From Williamsia sterculiae (lineage in GTDB: Bacteria > Actinomycetota > Actinomycetes > Mycobacteriales > Mycobacteriaceae): a stretch of 64,000 nt of DNA. Positions 1 through 9,193 of the stretch are shown here, one piece after another; the first letter of the stretch is position 1, and the number at the start of each line of letters is the position of its first letter. The notes under the pieces were generated by a model that saw only the letters and a list, made by a program, of their open reading frames with translations, had not been told where the DNA came from and did not search any database. Where the stretch lies: NCBI RefSeq assembly GCF_900156495.1, contig NZ_FTNT01000010.1:62001-126000 (forward strand), read 5' to 3'. A program made the translations under genes and the position numbers.

Positions 1-543
1 GAATCGTCGGGCGAGTTCCAACGCGAACATCAGGTTCGCGAGCTTCGATTGCCCGTAGGCGGTCCACCGCTCGTATCTACGGCGCTCGTAGTTCAGGTCG
101 TCGAAGTGGATGACGCCGGTGGCGTGCATCACCGACGACAAGGTGACGACACGCGCGGTGATCTTCGGCAACAACAGCCCCGTCAGCGCGAAATGGCCGA
201 GATGGTTGGTGCCGAACTGTGCCTCGAAACCGTCGGTGGTCCGCGATTTCGGCACCGCCATGATGCCCGCGTTGTTGATCAATACGTCGAGCGAACCGAT
301 CCGGTCGGCGAACGCGCGTACCGACGAGAGGTCGGCGAGGTCGAGTTGCTCGACCCGCGCCCGGGCGCCGATCTCCTCGGCGATCGGCCGCGCCTTCTCC
401 ACCGAGCGACAGGCCAGCACCACGTCGGCACCGGCGGCGGCGAGCGCCCGCGCCGCGGACGCACCGAGACCGCTGTTCGCACCGGTCACCACGAAGGTGC
501 GGCCGGTCTGATCGGGGATGTCTGCGGTGGACCACGAGGACAT
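1..543 (-). CDS. Short-chain dehydrogenase/reductase, C-terminus cut by window edge
   Basis: NAD(P)-dependent oxidoreductase of the SDR superfamily, retinol-dehydrogenase-like branch; substrate unknown. The 181 visible codons start at ATG 543 and show the Rossmann motif TGANSGLG near the N-terminus, the structural NNAG motif, the catalytic-region serine (TLSSVMH) and the active-site YGQSK with Tyr and Lys. The reading frame is open to base 1, so the C-terminal third lies outside the window. It is divergent from the lytic transglycosylase gene, with 132 bp between the starts. Family membership is certain; the substrate is not readable. Confidence 0.9.
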   Translation of the reverse strand, partial: MSSWSTADIPDQTGRTFVVTGANSGLGASAARALAAAGADVVLACRSVEKARPIAEEIGARARVEQLDLADLSSVRAFADRIGSLDVLINNAGIMAVPKSRTTDGFEAQFGTNHLGHFALTGLLLPKITARVVTLSSVMHATGVIHFDDLNYERRRYERWTAYGQSKLANLMFALELARRF

Positions 544-617
544 GCGGCTCACCCTACGGCACGCGAAAACCACCACGCCCGGTCACGGCCAGGTAACGGT
601 GCGGCCACTTTTTCTAG

Positions 618-655
618 TACGGTCGGCGACCGGCCGTCCATCGGGAGGCGGCCGG
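618..655 (+). promoter_or_regulatory. Candidate promoter and 5'-UTR hairpin of the transglycosylase gene
   Basis: TACGGT at 618-623 fits an actinobacterial -10 box (TANNNT) about 52 nt before the TTG start at 676. The predicted leader contains a perfect 7-bp inverted repeat, CCGGCCG at 630-636 and CGGCCGG at 649-655 with a 12-nt loop, followed by an AAAGGGA ribosome-binding site at 661-667. No good -35 box is visible. Confidence 0.4.
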
Positions 656-675
656 ACCGGAAAGGGAACACATCA

Positions 676-1488
676 TTGGGTAGGCACTCGACGCCGAGAA
701 GATCACGAAAACCGCTGCTCGCGACCGCTTTGGTCCCCGTCGGACTGGCTGCAGCAGCGGCCACGGCGGCAGCGGCACAGCAGCACGATCCCGGCGTGTC
801 GAGGGCGGCGCAGTCGCCGACGTCGCAGCTCCACGCGGCTACACATCCCGCGTCCGCATCGTCCGTGTCCACCGTCACACCATCGCCCGTCGTGCGTCCC
901 GCGGTGACCCCGCCATCGGTCATCCGAACCCCTGTGTCGCCTGCGAAGCCCACACCCGCCCCGCTGCCGGCCAGCGTGACCACCGGGTCGGTGCCCGACT
1001 CGAGCTATCAGGCCTACCGCAAGGCCTCCGAGACCCTGGCCCGCGAGCAACCCGGCTGCGGCATCGGCTGGACACTGATCGCCGGCATCGGCAAGGTCGA
1101 GTCACACCATGCCGAGAACGGCGACGTGGACGCGGCCGGAACATTGCGCACCCCTATCTACGGTCCGACGCTGGACGGAACGTTGGCAGGCAATCAGGTG
1201 GTCGCCGACACCGACGGCGGACAACTCGACGGTGACGCCGTCCACGACCGCGCGGTCGGGCCGATGCAGTTCCTGCCGTCCACATGGGAGAAGTACGCCG
1301 AGGACGGAAACGGTGACGGCAAGACCGATCCGCAGAACATCTACGACGCCGCGCTCACCACCGGAAGGTACCTCTGCGACGGTCACCTGAATCTGCGTGA
1401 TGCCACCCAGCAGGTCACCGCCGTCTTGCGGTACAACAACTCGATGCAGTACGTCGACGACGTGCTCGGGTTCTCGCGGCGCTACTGA
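676..1488 (+). CDS. Secreted lytic transglycosylase / lysozyme-like protein
   Basis: Predicted peptidoglycan-cleaving enzyme acting outside the membrane, 270 aa. I place the start at TTG 676 because AAAGGGA lies 8 nt upstream and a signal peptide follows directly (basic RRSRKP, then an Ala-rich hydrophobic stretch). Next comes about 80 residues rich in Pro, Ser and Thr, a likely wall-spanning linker. The C-terminal catalytic domain has IGKVESHH, with the probable catalytic Glu as in MltB-type enzymes, then VGPMQFLPSTW and a DGNGDGKTDPQN segment resembling a metal-binding loop. An upstream in-frame extension runs through the SDR promoter region and was not used. Convergent with nadE. Confidence 0.85.
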   Translation: MGRHSTPRRSRKPLLATALVPVGLAAAAATAAAAQQHDPGVSRAAQSPTSQLHAATHPASASSVSTVTPSPVVRPAVTPPSVIRTPVSPAKPTPAPLPASVTTGSVPDSSYQAYRKASETLAREQPGCGIGWTLIAGIGKVESHHAENGDVDAAGTLRTPIYGPTLDGTLAGNQVVADTDGGQLDGDAVHDRAVGPMQFLPSTWEKYAEDGNGDGKTDPQNIYDAALTTGRYLCDGHLNLRDATQQVTAVLRYNNSMQYVDDVLGFSRRY

Positions 1489-1510
1489 GACTCTCGACTC
1501 CGGGGCCGCG

Positions 1511-3550
1511 TCAGTCCGCGTCGAGGTCGGCGAGCCACGCGGCCACCGACGCATCGCTGGGTGAACGCCAGTCACCGCGTGGAGACAGCGACCCACCCGA
1601 TCCGATCTTCGGGGCGTTGGGCATCGCGGTGCGCTTGAACTGACTGGACATGAACCGCGTCAGGAAGACCCGCAGCCACGCATTGATCGTGTCCACGTCG
1701 TAGGCGTTGCGGCGGTCGGGAGCGATCATGTCCGACCACTCGCCGCGCTCGCGGTCTCCCCACGCCTGATGGGCCAGGTAGGCGATCTTGCTGGGCCGGT
1801 AGCCGAAGCGTGTCAGGTAGTAGAGGAAGAAGTCGTGCAGTTCGTAGGGCCCGATGCTGTCCTCGGTGCTCTGCACCGCCCCGCTGGCCTCGTCGGCGGG
1901 CACCAGCTCCGGCGTGATCACGTCGTCGATGATCTCGGCCAACACCGCACCGGTCTGCGGAGAGTACTGACCGGTGCTGATCATCCATCGGATGAGGTGC
2001 TGGATGAGCGTCTTGGGCACCGACGCGTTGACGTTGTAGTGCGACATCTGGTCGCCCACGCCGTAGGTGCACCAACCCAGCGCGAGTTCCGACAGGTCAC
2101 CGGTGCCGAGAACCAATGCTCCGTGCCGATTGGCCAATCGGAACAGGTGTGACGTCCGTTCCCCGGCCTGCACGTTCTCGAAGGTGACGTCGTACACCTT
2201 CTCCCCCGTCGCGAACGGGTGGTCGAGGTCGGCGAGCATCTGTAGACACGACGGCCGGATGTCGATCTCCTGGGCCGTCACCCCCAGCGAACGCATCAGT
2301 TCGTGCGCGCGGCGCAGGGTGGCGTCACCCGTCGCGAAACCGGGCATCGTGTACGCCAACACGTCGGACCGCGGCAGTCCGAGACGATCCATCGTCTCGG
2401 CGGCGACCAGCAAGGCCAGCGTGGAGTCCAGCCCGCCGGACACCCCGATCACCACTTTGCCGATACCGCTGGCCCGCAGTCGCTTCGCGAGCCCCTGCAC
2501 CTGGATCTCGATGACCTCGCGGCAGCGTTCGTCGCGGTCGTGGGCCCCGGCGGGCACGAACGGGAACCGGGCGACGTATCGCTGTAGCACCGGGTCGGCG
2601 GGCATCGGCGCCAGGTCGAAGGGCACCCGTCGCAGACTGCGGATCCTCTCGGCGAAGTCACCGGCCTGGTCGCGCAGGCTGATCATCCGCATGCGTTCCT
2701 GCCGCAGACGGTCCAGATCGACGTCGGCGACCACGAGCTGATCGTCGATGGCGAACTGCTCGCTACGAGCCAGCAGATTGCCGTTCTCGGTGATCAGCGC
2801 GTCGCCGTCCCAGGCCACGTCGGTGGTCGACTCACCCCACCCGGCACCGGTGTAGATGTACGCGGCGATGCAGCGCGCGGACTGCGCCTCGCACAGGGCG
2901 CGGCGATATCCGGCCTTGCCGACGGTGACCGGGCTGCCGGACAGGTTGGCCAGCACGGTGGCACCGCCGAGAGCGGCCCAGGTACTCGGCGGGATGGCCA
3001 CCCAGGCGTCCTCGCAGATCTCCACGTGGATCGACAGACCGGTCACATCCCGCGCCTCGAAGACGAGGTCGGTGCCGAACGGCACGTCGGCACCGAGCAA
3101 CCGGATCTCCGACCGTCCTGCATCGCGGGCCGCGGCGAACCACCGCTGCTCGTAGAACTCCCGGTAGTTCGGTAGATACGACTTGGGCACCGCGCCGAGG
3201 ATCTCGCCGTCGTGACAGACGACCGCGCAGTTGAACAACCCGCCGTCCACCACCAACGGCGCCCCCACGGTGATCACCGGGCGGCGTCCACGAGTGGCCT
3301 CGACCACCGCGCGCAACCCGTCGAGAACACCGTCGAGCAAGGCGTCCTGCTGCAGCAGATCGTCGCTGCTGTACGCGCACAACCCGAGTTCCGGGAACAC
3401 CACCACCGCGGCACCCGACTCGTCGGCACGACCGAGAAGTTCCAGGGTGCGGCCGGTGTTCGCGGCCGGGTCGGCGACCACCGTGACGGGCACCGCACCC
3501 GCCACCCGAACGAAACCGTGGTCCTGCGGTGACGTGGCGTCAGGGCTCAT
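1511..3550 (-). CDS. nadE: Glutamine-dependent NAD(+) synthetase
   Basis: Converts nicotinic acid adenine dinucleotide to NAD+ with ATP and glutamine, the last step of NAD synthesis; cytosolic. At 679 aa it has the two-domain glutamine-dependent form. The N-terminal nitrilase-like glutaminase domain shows the Glu-Lys-Cys triad contexts [20 protein letters not shown] and ICEDAWV. The C-terminal synthetase domain has the PP-loop [10 protein letters not shown] and [16 protein letters not shown]. Length and domains match the mycobacterial enzyme. The ATG start has TACGGT six bases upstream and no Shine-Dalgarno, so the mRNA is probably leaderless. It shares a 36-bp divergent promoter region with the next gene. 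Confidence 0.97.
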   Translation of the reverse strand: MSPDATSPQDHGFVRVAGAVPVTVVADPAANTGRTLELLGRADESGAAVVVFPELGLCAYSSDDLLQQDALLDGVLDGLRAVVEATRGRRPVITVGAPLVVDGGLFNCAVVCHDGEILGAVPKSYLPNYREFYEQRWFAAARDAGRSEIRLLGADVPFGTDLVFEARDVTGLSIHVEICEDAWVAIPPSTWAALGGATVLANLSGSPVTVGKAGYRRALCEAQSARCIAAYIYTGAGWGESTTDVAWDGDALITENGNLLARSEQFAIDDQLVVADVDLDRLRQERMRMISLRDQAGDFAERIRSLRRVPFDLAPMPADPVLQRYVARFPFVPAGAHDRDERCREVIEIQVQGLAKRLRASGIGKVVIGVSGGLDSTLALLVAAETMDRLGLPRSDVLAYTMPGFATGDATLRRAHELMRSLGVTAQEIDIRPSCLQMLADLDHPFATGEKVYDVTFENVQAGERTSHLFRLANRHGALVLGTGDLSELALGWCTYGVGDQMSHYNVNASVPKTLIQHLIRWMISTGQYSPQTGAVLAEIIDDVITPELVPADEASGAVQSTEDSIGPYELHDFFLYYLTRFGYRPSKIAYLAHQAWGDRERGEWSDMIAPDRRNAYDVDTINAWLRVFLTRFMSSQFKRTAMPNAPKIGSGGSLSPRGDWRSPSDASVAAWLADLDAD

Positions 3551-3556
3551 GAGCCA

Positions 3557-3578
3557 ACCGTAATGCGGGACGTATCGT
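3557..3578. promoter_or_regulatory. Back-to-back leaderless promoters of nadE and the PLP dehydratase
   Basis: On the minus strand TACGGT (3562-3557) lies 6 nt before the nadE ATG at 3550. On the plus strand TATCGT (3573-3578) lies 8 nt before the ATG at 3587. Both fit TANNNT -10 boxes at leaderless spacing and neither gene has a Shine-Dalgarno sequence. The start codons are only 36 bp apart. Confidence 0.6.
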
Positions 3579-3586
3579 GGGCGTCG

Positions 3587-4540
3587 ATGCGCCTACCCGA
3601 CCATGACGACGTGCTCGCCGCCGCCCGTCGCATCGAGGGCGTCGCCCACCGCACCCCCGTGCTCACCTCGCGGTCCGTCGACGAGGTGGTCGGGGCTCGC
3701 GTGCACTTCAAGGCCGAGAACCTACAGCGGGTGGGGGCGTTCAAGTTCCGCGGCGCCTTCAACGCGCTCTCGCGATTCGACGACGAGCAGCGTCGTCGCG
3801 GGGTGGTCACGTTCTCCTCGGGCAACCACGCACAGGCGATCGCGCTCGCGTCGAGGTTGCTCGACGTTCCCGCGACGATCGTCATGCCCGAGGACGCCCC
3901 GTCGGCGAAGGTCGCGGCCACCGCCGGTTACGGCGCACGGATCATCCGGTACGACCGCTACCGCGACGACCGTGAGGCCGTTGCGGCCGAGTTGGTGGAA
4001 CGCGATGGACACACCCTGATCCCGCCGTACGACCACCCCGACATCATCGCCGGGCAGGGCACCGCGGTCGCCGAACTCCTCGCCGACACCGACCACCTCG
4101 ACGCACTGTTCGTGCCCCTCGGTGGGGGTGGGTTGCTGTCCGGGTCGCTGCTCAGTGCCCGAGCTCTGTCCCCCGGCACCGCGGTGTTCGGGGTGGAACC
4201 CGCGGCCGGGGACGACGGTCGCCGCTCGCTCGCCGCGGGCGAGATCGTGCGTATCCCGGCGCCGCGCACCATTGCCGACGGGGCCGCGACCACCCATCTG
4301 GGCACACTCACGTTCCCGATCATCGCCGAGCACGTGACCGAGCTGTTGGTCGCCGAGGACGACGACCTGGTCGACGGGGTGCAGACCGTCGCCACTCGGA
4401 TGAAACAGGTCATCGAGCCGACGGCGGCGTTGGGTCTGGCTGCGCTGATAGCGAATCGGGAACGATGGCGCGGGGCGCAAATCGGGGTGGTGCTGTCGGG
4501 CGGCAATGTCGACCTGCCGCCGCTGATCAGTCGCCGCTGA
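3587..4540 (+). CDS. PLP-dependent threonine/serine dehydratase-like enzyme
   Basis: Fold-type II PLP enzyme expected to deaminate threonine or serine, or to act as a serine racemase or hydroxyaspartate ammonia-lyase; sequence alone does not decide. The 317 residues form only the catalytic domain, with no C-terminal regulatory ACT domain, so it is not a biosynthetic IlvA of usual length. Visible motifs are the PLP-lysine segment VGAFKFRGA, the SSGNHAQA substrate loop and the phosphate-binding [10 protein letters not shown] chose ATG 3587 over ATG 3563 because TATCGT lies 8 nt before it. Convergent with the cyclase gene. Confidence 0.85.
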   Translation: MRLPDHDDVLAAARRIEGVAHRTPVLTSRSVDEVVGARVHFKAENLQRVGAFKFRGAFNALSRFDDEQRRRGVVTFSSGNHAQAIALASRLLDVPATIVMPEDAPSAKVAATAGYGARIIRYDRYRDDREAVAAELVERDGHTLIPPYDHPDIIAGQGTAVAELLADTDHLDALFVPLGGGGLLSGSLLSARALSPGTAVFGVEPAAGDDGRRSLAAGEIVRIPAPRTIADGAATTHLGTLTFPIIAEHVTELLVAEDDDLVDGVQTVATRMKQVIEPTAALGLAALIANRERWRGAQIGVVLSGGNVDLPPLISRR

Positions 4541-4554
4541 TCAGTTGTCGATGT

Positions 4555-6384
4555 TCAGCGCTGCTGGCGCAGGACGGTGAGAGGCAGCTTCACCAGGGAA
4601 CCGATGAGGCCGGTGGCGCGGTCGGCGACCGCCCCCCGGAAGTCGCTGGCCATGTCGTCGGCGGAGGTGATCGCGACGTCGTCGATGGAGTCCGCGTCAG
4701 GGACGCGCAGGTCTGCGACGAGCTCCGCCGGGGCGAAGACCTCCGTGTCGTTGCTCCGACCTCGCAACTGCACCGTCCCGATCGACGCCCACTGGCCGCG
4801 CTCGGAGTACGCGCCCTGCTCGGCGGCCACGGGGTCGTAGAGGGTCTCGGCCGTCTCGGCACACACCGCGCGACCACCGGCGATGATGTTGGACTCGGTG
4901 TTCTTCGCAATCTCCGACAACCGGGCACACTCGTTGACCGGGTCGCCGATGACCGTGTATTCGTAGCGACTCTCGGCGCCGATGTTGCCGGCGAACACCG
5001 TGCCCGCGGACACCCCGATACCGCAGTGCAGCGGCAACGCCTGTAGCGCCGCACCCAGGTCGCGGGCCGCGGCCAGCGCGGCGGCCGCGGGGTCGGCCAG
5101 TTCGATGGGCGCACCGAACACGGCCAGCGCTGCGTCGCCCTCGAACTTGTTGATGAAGCCGTGATGGGTGTCGACCACCTCGGCGACGATGGAGAAGAAG
5201 CTGTTCAGCGTCTCGGCGACGATCTCCGGGTTCTCCTCCTCGGCGAACTGCGTGGAGCCGGCGATGTCGACGAAGAGCACCCCCACATGGGTGTTGCCGC
5301 CCTGCAAGCCCACACCGTTCTCCACGGCCTGCCGCGCCACCTCGCCCCCGACGTGGCGTTCGAAGAGGTCGCGGATGTGTTCGCGTTCGGCGACGCCTGC
5401 GACCATCTCGTTGAAGTCGTGCTGGACCATGCCCAGCTCCGACGAGTCGTAGACATCCACCCGCGCGTCGAAATCACCGACGCGCAACTGATCGATGACG
5501 CGGCGCATACCACGTAGCGGATCGGTCAACGACTGGGACACCAGTGCGATGGACCGAGCACCGGAGGACAGACAGATGACGGCGAGAGTGACGATCGGTA
5601 CGTCGATACTCGAACCGCTCCCCGGAACCCAGCCGACGGCGCGACCGATGTTGATGAGCACCATGCCGAGCAGGGGGACCGCGCTACAGACCAGCCAGAT
5701 GACGAGCATGCGCTGGCGGATGCCCAGGCGGGGCTCGGGGAAGTCGGCGTCCGCCATGGCCGCCGCGGCGAGCGGACGGGATGCGCGTTCGATGACCATG
5801 TAGGTGACACAGCTCGCCGACACGCCGGCCAGGGTCAACGCGCCCAGCACCACCAGGACGTCGACACCTCGGTACGCGCCGCACAGGATGATGTAGAGGA
5901 CAGCGCCGAGGGCCCACGACCCAGCGGTGACCGCAGCCTGCCTGATCGGCAGCAACTGCACCGAACGCCGACGCGCCGCACCGGCGTCGGCGCCGCTGCG
6001 GAACCAGCGCAGGTGCGGTCGTAGCAGGGAGTACGCGAGGACGAACTCGGCCGCGCCCGAGACGGCCAACGCGACCGGGAACGGCCACACCGCCGCATAC
6101 GGTTCGCCGGCGACGATCAGGCTGCCGCCGCTGACCACCAGACGGATCATCACCATGGTCTCGATGCCGACGCTCAGCGTCACCAGGACGATGGATGTGA
6201 TGGTGGCCAACAACAGCCGACAGGCGATGGTGCGCCGTTCGTCGAGGTCGACCGAACCCCAGTCGCGCCCGTCGTACGGGTAACGACCGGTCACGGCCTC
6301 GTAGACGTCGACGCCGAATGCCCTGGAACCCTGCCGAGTACCAGAAGACAATCGCGCGAGCGATGTCGCCACTGTCCTTTGCAC
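4555..6384 (-). CDS. Membrane adenylate cyclase with HAMP domain (class III)
   Basis: Makes cAMP from ATP at the inner face of the membrane. The 609-aa protein has about six membrane helices in the first 300 residues, a HAMP-like linker (SLTDPLRGMRRVIDQL) and a C-terminal class III cyclase domain. That domain shows both metal aspartates (FVDIAGST and KFEGDAALAVFGAP), the adenine-selecting Lys and Asp (NKFEGD; YTVIGDPVN) and the transition-state Asn/Arg (NECARL), so it should be active. The architecture matches the M. tuberculosis Rv1318c-Rv1320c/Rv3645 type. GTG start with GAGGGAGGG a few bases upstream. Divergent from a TetR regulator. The signal sensed is unknown. Confidence 0.93.
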   Translation of the reverse strand: MQRTVATSLARLSSGTRQGSRAFGVDVYEAVTGRYPYDGRDWGSVDLDERRTIACRLLLATITSIVLVTLSVGIETMVMIRLVVSGGSLIVAGEPYAAVWPFPVALAVSGAAEFVLAYSLLRPHLRWFRSGADAGAARRRSVQLLPIRQAAVTAGSWALGAVLYIILCGAYRGVDVLVVLGALTLAGVSASCVTYMVIERASRPLAAAAMADADFPEPRLGIRQRMLVIWLVCSAVPLLGMVLINIGRAVGWVPGSGSSIDVPIVTLAVICLSSGARSIALVSQSLTDPLRGMRRVIDQLRVGDFDARVDVYDSSELGMVQHDFNEMVAGVAEREHIRDLFERHVGGEVARQAVENGVGLQGGNTHVGVLFVDIAGSTQFAEEENPEIVAETLNSFFSIVAEVVDTHHGFINKFEGDAALAVFGAPIELADPAAAALAAARDLGAALQALPLHCGIGVSAGTVFAGNIGAESRYEYTVIGDPVNECARLSEIAKNTESNIIAGGRAVCAETAETLYDPVAAEQGAYSERGQWASIGTVQLRGRSNDTEVFAPAELVADLRVPDADSIDDVAITSADDMASDFRGAVADRATGLIGSLVKLPLTVLRQQR

Positions 6385-6420
6385 GCGATCCCTCCCTCAG
6401 CGGCCGCGCAATTCACTACA

Positions 6421-6475
6421 TTGCAATTCGAGTTGCGTTAATAGTACCCAACCTCTCAGACAGGACGTCTAGGCT
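6421..6475 (+). promoter_or_regulatory. Cyclase/TetR intergenic dyad and TetR -10 box
   Basis: The 97-bp gap between the divergent starts is AT-rich for this genome. It holds an inverted repeat GCAA-TTCGAG-TTGC (6423-6436), a candidate operator for the adjacent TetR protein. TAGGCT at 6470-6475 is a -10 box six bases before the GTG start at 6482, implying a leaderless tetR mRNA. Confidence 0.45.
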
Positions 6476-6481
6476 GAGGCC

Positions 6482-7105
6482 GTGTCGGACAGCCCACCCG
6501 CCCACCGCCGTGGTCGAGCCTTTGCCGAAGGTGTGCTCTCCGCCGCGGCAAACGAGCTGCTCAACACGGGATTCGACGGTTTCACCATCGCGAACGTCGC
6601 CGAGAAGGCCGGCGTACATGTGACATCGATCTACCGACGGTGGCGAACCAAGGAACAACTCGTCATCGACGCATTGCTGAGTTCGGTGGAACCGACCATC
6701 CCGGTCCCCGACACCGGATCGGTCCGGGCCGATCTCGTCGAACTGACCCTCAACCTCTACGCGTCGATCACCTCACCGCAGTCCAAGGCGCTGCTGAGGC
6801 TGGCCACCATGCCACTGGACTTCGACCGCCTCGACGAGGCCCGCGGGCGCATGGTCGACGACCGGTCGGCGGCCATGGAGGTGGTGTTCGAGCGGGCGGT
6901 CCGGCGCGGCGAGATCGGCGACACCGTGGACCCGCGGCTCGCCCTCGAGCTACTGCACTCCCCGATCTACAGTCGCGTTCTCATCACCCACGAACCGGTG
7001 GACGACGCCTTCGTGACCGACCTGGTGGACCTGGCGTTGCACGGTCTCGCACCGGACGCGAACACACGAACGCGGCCCCGCATTCGCGGGGCCGCGTCCG
7101 AGTGA
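6482..7105 (+). CDS. TetR-family transcriptional regulator
   Basis: DNA-binding repressor-type protein, 207 aa. The N-terminal helix-turn-helix is clear (FTIANVAEKAGVHVTSIYRR, residues about 38-57), followed by a ligand-binding helical domain of the AcrR-like C-terminal type; the ligand is not predictable. The GTG start is six bases after a TAGGCT -10 box with no Shine-Dalgarno, so it is probably leaderless. It is divergent from the adenylate cyclase and may control it or itself through the dyad at 6423-6436. The last codons are embedded in a strong GC hairpin. Confidence 0.9.
   Translation: MSDSPPAHRRGRAFAEGVLSAAANELLNTGFDGFTIANVAEKAGVHVTSIYRRWRTKEQLVIDALLSSVEPTIPVPDTGSVRADLVELTLNLYASITSPQSKALLRLATMPLDFDRLDEARGRMVDDRSAAMEVVFERAVRRGEIGDTVDPRLALELLHSPIYSRVLITHEPVDDAFVTDLVDLALHGLAPDANTRTRPRIRGAASE
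7071..7096. terminator. Perfect 11-bp hairpin inside the 3' end of tetR
   Basis: CGCGGCCCCGC (7071-7081), loop ATTC, then GCGGGGCCGCG (7086-7096). The hairpin lies within the last codons of tetR and just before the convergent yceI stop. There is no T-tract, as is common in actinobacteria, and the structure could serve both directions. Confidence 0.6.
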
Positions 7106-7115
7106 GCTGGGCGGG

Positions 7116-7664
7116 TCAGGCCTGACGCAGCAGCTCGATGTCGAAGCTGAGGTTGATCTTGTCGCCCACGACACTGCCGCCGGTCTCCAACGGCATGTCG
7201 ATGTCGATGCCGAAGTCCTTACGGTTCAGCGTGGTGGTGGCCTCGAAACCGGCGACCTCACCGCGGCCCATGCCCGGGTTCACACCGTTGAACTCGACGT
7301 CCAGGCTCACCGGCTTGGTGACGCCGTGCAGGGTGAAGTCACCCTCGAGCACGAATCCGTCGCCCTTCTCCGTCGATCCGGTCGACACGAAGGTGGCGGT
7401 CGGGAACTTCTCCACGTCGAAGAAGTCGGCGCTCTTGATGTGTCCGTCGCGCTGCTCGTTGTTCGTGGTGATGGAGTCGACCTTCACCTCGGCGGTGACC
7501 GACGGGGTGCCGTCCTCGGCCACCGTCACCGCACCGGTGAAATCGGCGAACTTGCCCTTGACCTTGGACACCATGAGGTGGCGAACCGAGAAGTCGATGC
7601 TCGAGTGCGCGGTGTCGATGCCCCAGGTACCGGCGGCGAGCTGCGTCTTCGCTGCAGTGGTCAT
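7116..7664 (-). CDS. YceI-family lipid-binding-like protein
   Basis: Member of the YceI family, a lipocalin-like beta-barrel that binds isoprenoid or other polar lipids in characterised members; the ligand here is unknown. It has 182 aa and no signal peptide, so a cytosolic location is likely, unlike E. coli YceI. Family features are the start of the barrel at GTWGIDTAHSSIDFSVRH, the FEATTTLNRKDFGI segment and a conserved C-terminal strand pair. The start is ATG 7664 with AAGGAG ideally placed upstream; a longer in-frame ORF to 7763 ignores this signal. It has its own promoter region with two dyads. Confidence 0.9.
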   Translation of the reverse strand: MTTAAKTQLAAGTWGIDTAHSSIDFSVRHLMVSKVKGKFADFTGAVTVAEDGTPSVTAEVKVDSITTNNEQRDGHIKSADFFDVEKFPTATFVSTGSTEKGDGFVLEGDFTLHGVTKPVSLDVEFNGVNPGMGRGEVAGFEATTTLNRKDFGIDIDMPLETGGSVVGDKINLSFDIELLRQA

Positions 7665-7710
7665 GAAAAACTCCTTGAAAGCTGGCGTGCCGACAACTGC
7701 GTTCCCGGCC

Positions 7711-7740
7711 TTACGAAGAGCGTAAACGGACCCTGGTCCG
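7711..7740 (-). promoter_or_regulatory. Two adjacent dyads in the yceI promoter
   Basis: CGGACC-CT-GGTCCG (7727-7740) and TTACG-AAGAG-CGTAA (7711-7725) are both perfect inverted repeats side by side. Read on the minus strand, TACGCT lies between them as a possible -10 box, with ATGCAA 17 bp upstream as a weak -35. The first dyad would sit in the spacer, a typical repressor position. Confidence 0.4.
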
Positions 7741-7787
7741 ATTGCATTCCCCAGATGCTCCACGATCGCATATTGTGACTCAGATCA

Positions 7788-8390
7788 CTATCGCCAGGCG
7801 AAGACCGGCTGCTCGAGGCCATCGATCCGGGTGTGCCTGTCGTGCAGGGCGAGTTCCGCGAACTGATAGATCACCGCACCGGTCGGTGCGTGCACCAGTT
7901 CGCCGACCAGCGGCATCTGGATCACCGGGCGGTCGGACTCCGGGATGCTGATGAAGCGGGGTGTCACCCTCGCGAGGTCGGCGAGCGGGACGAAGTACAG
8001 ACGGGCGACCTCGGCCGGGTTCGTCATCGGGACGCTGTCGTCAGCAGTCCAACAGACCACCGGCGAGATCCGGTACCCACTGCGGGTCGGGTAGTCGTCG
8101 AGCATGCCGAGCACGCCATCGGCGTCCACGGTCAACCCGAGCTCCTCGCGCGTCTCGCGCAACGCGGCGGTGACGAGGTCCTCCCCCGGCTCCACCCGAC
8201 CACCGGGCAGTGCGAACTGACCGGGGTGTTCACGCATTCGGGCGGGCCGACGGGTCAACCAGAAACCCGTCACCCCGTCTACCACGGTCAACACGACCGC
8301 GACCGCCGCCGACCGGTTGTGGTCCAGTGGGACCACTCGTCGAGGGAACCCGGCCAGTCGGTCTCGCAGTTCTGTCGGGGTGATGGTCAC
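7788..8390 (-). CDS. Nudix hydrolase, CoA-pyrophosphatase (NudL)-like
   Basis: 200-aa Nudix enzyme with an intact Nudix box (GGRVEPGEDLVTAALRE followed by TREELGL). The preceding stretch LTRRPARMREHPGQFALPGG resembles the signature that sets NudL-type coenzyme A diphosphatases apart, so cleavage of CoA or acyl-CoA is the best guess. The GTG start overlaps the stop of the ABC ATPase gene by the GTGA arrangement. It is therefore translated as the last gene of the amino-acid ABC operon, although no functional link is obvious. Confidence 0.85.
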   Translation of the reverse strand: MTITPTELRDRLAGFPRRVVPLDHNRSAAVAVVLTVVDGVTGFWLTRRPARMREHPGQFALPGGRVEPGEDLVTAALRETREELGLTVDADGVLGMLDDYPTRSGYRISPVVCWTADDSVPMTNPAEVARLYFVPLADLARVTPRFISIPESDRPVIQMPLVGELVHAPTGAVIYQFAELALHDRHTRIDGLEQPVFAWR

Positions 8391-9193
8391 CGGGACAGTA
8401 TGCGACGCAGGAAACCGCGGGTGCGGTCCTGTTGCGGCTTGCCGATGACCTCCGCGGGCGTCCCGCGCTCGACGATGACACCGCCGTCGACGAAGACCAC
8501 CTGGTCGCCGACCTGCCGGGCGAACTCGATCTCGTGGGTGACGATGACCATCGTGCGGCCCCCGGCGGCGAGATCCTTGATCACCGCGAGCACGTCGCCG
8601 ACGAGTTCGGGATCGAGCGCCGAGGTGGGTTCATCGAAGAGGACGACCGCGGGTCGCATCGCGAGGGCGCGGGCGATGCCGACGCGTTGCTTCTGGCCAC
8701 CGGACAACTGATGCGGGTATTTGTCGGCCTGGTCGGCGAGTCCGACATCGGCCAGCAGTTGAGTCGCCTCGGCGCGGACCTCCTGTTCCGGACGGTGCTG
8801 GGTGATGCGGGGTCCCTCGGTGACGTTCTCCAACGCGGTCTTGTGCGGGAACAGGTTGTGCTCCTGGAAGACCATCCCGCTCTGCGCGCGCAGTTCGGCG
8901 AGGGTGCGGCGATCGGCACGCCCGAGTCTCCGACCGTGTCCGACCGACCCGAAGTCGACCTCCACATCACCGATGCGGACGGTGCCGGAGTCGGGGATCT
9001 CGAGGGCGTTGAGCGAGCGCAGCAGGGTGGTCTTACCCGACCCGGAGGGGCCGATGATGACGGTCACGGTGCCGGTGTCGACGGTGAGGTCCACACCGCG
9101 CAGCACCTCGTTGTCACCGAAGGACTTGCGGATCTGGTGCGCGACGACCAACGGGGCGTCCGCGGGCTGTCTGGTCGCCGGGGTCTTGGTCAT
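8387..9193 (-). CDS. Polar amino acid ABC transporter, ATP-binding protein
   Basis: Energises amino-acid uptake together with the fused binding-protein/permease encoded just upstream. The 268 residues contain Walker A GPSGSGKTT, a Q-loop (GMVFQEHNLFPH), signature LSGGQKQR, Walker B VVLFDEPTSALD and the switch His (THEIEF), as in GlnQ/HisP-type ATPases. The ATG at 9193 overlaps the permease stop codon (ATGA), so the two are translationally coupled. A longer frame reaching 9499 only runs backward through the permease gene and is not used. Confidence 0.95.
   Translation of the reverse strand: MTKTPATRQPADAPLVVAHQIRKSFGDNEVLRGVDLTVDTGTVTVIIGPSGSGKTTLLRSLNALEIPDSGTVRIGDVEVDFGSVGHGRRLGRADRRTLAELRAQSGMVFQEHNLFPHKTALENVTEGPRITQHRPEQEVRAEATQLLADVGLADQADKYPHQLSGGQKQRVGIARALAMRPAVVLFDEPTSALDPELVGDVLAVIKDLAAGGRTMVIVTHEIEFARQVGDQVVFVDGGVIVERGTPAEVIGKPQQDRTRGFLRRILSR

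Noticed and set aside
49-675. Upstream extension of the transglycosylase frame
   Set aside because: Runs antisense to the SDR gene; signal peptide and ribosome site place the start at 676.
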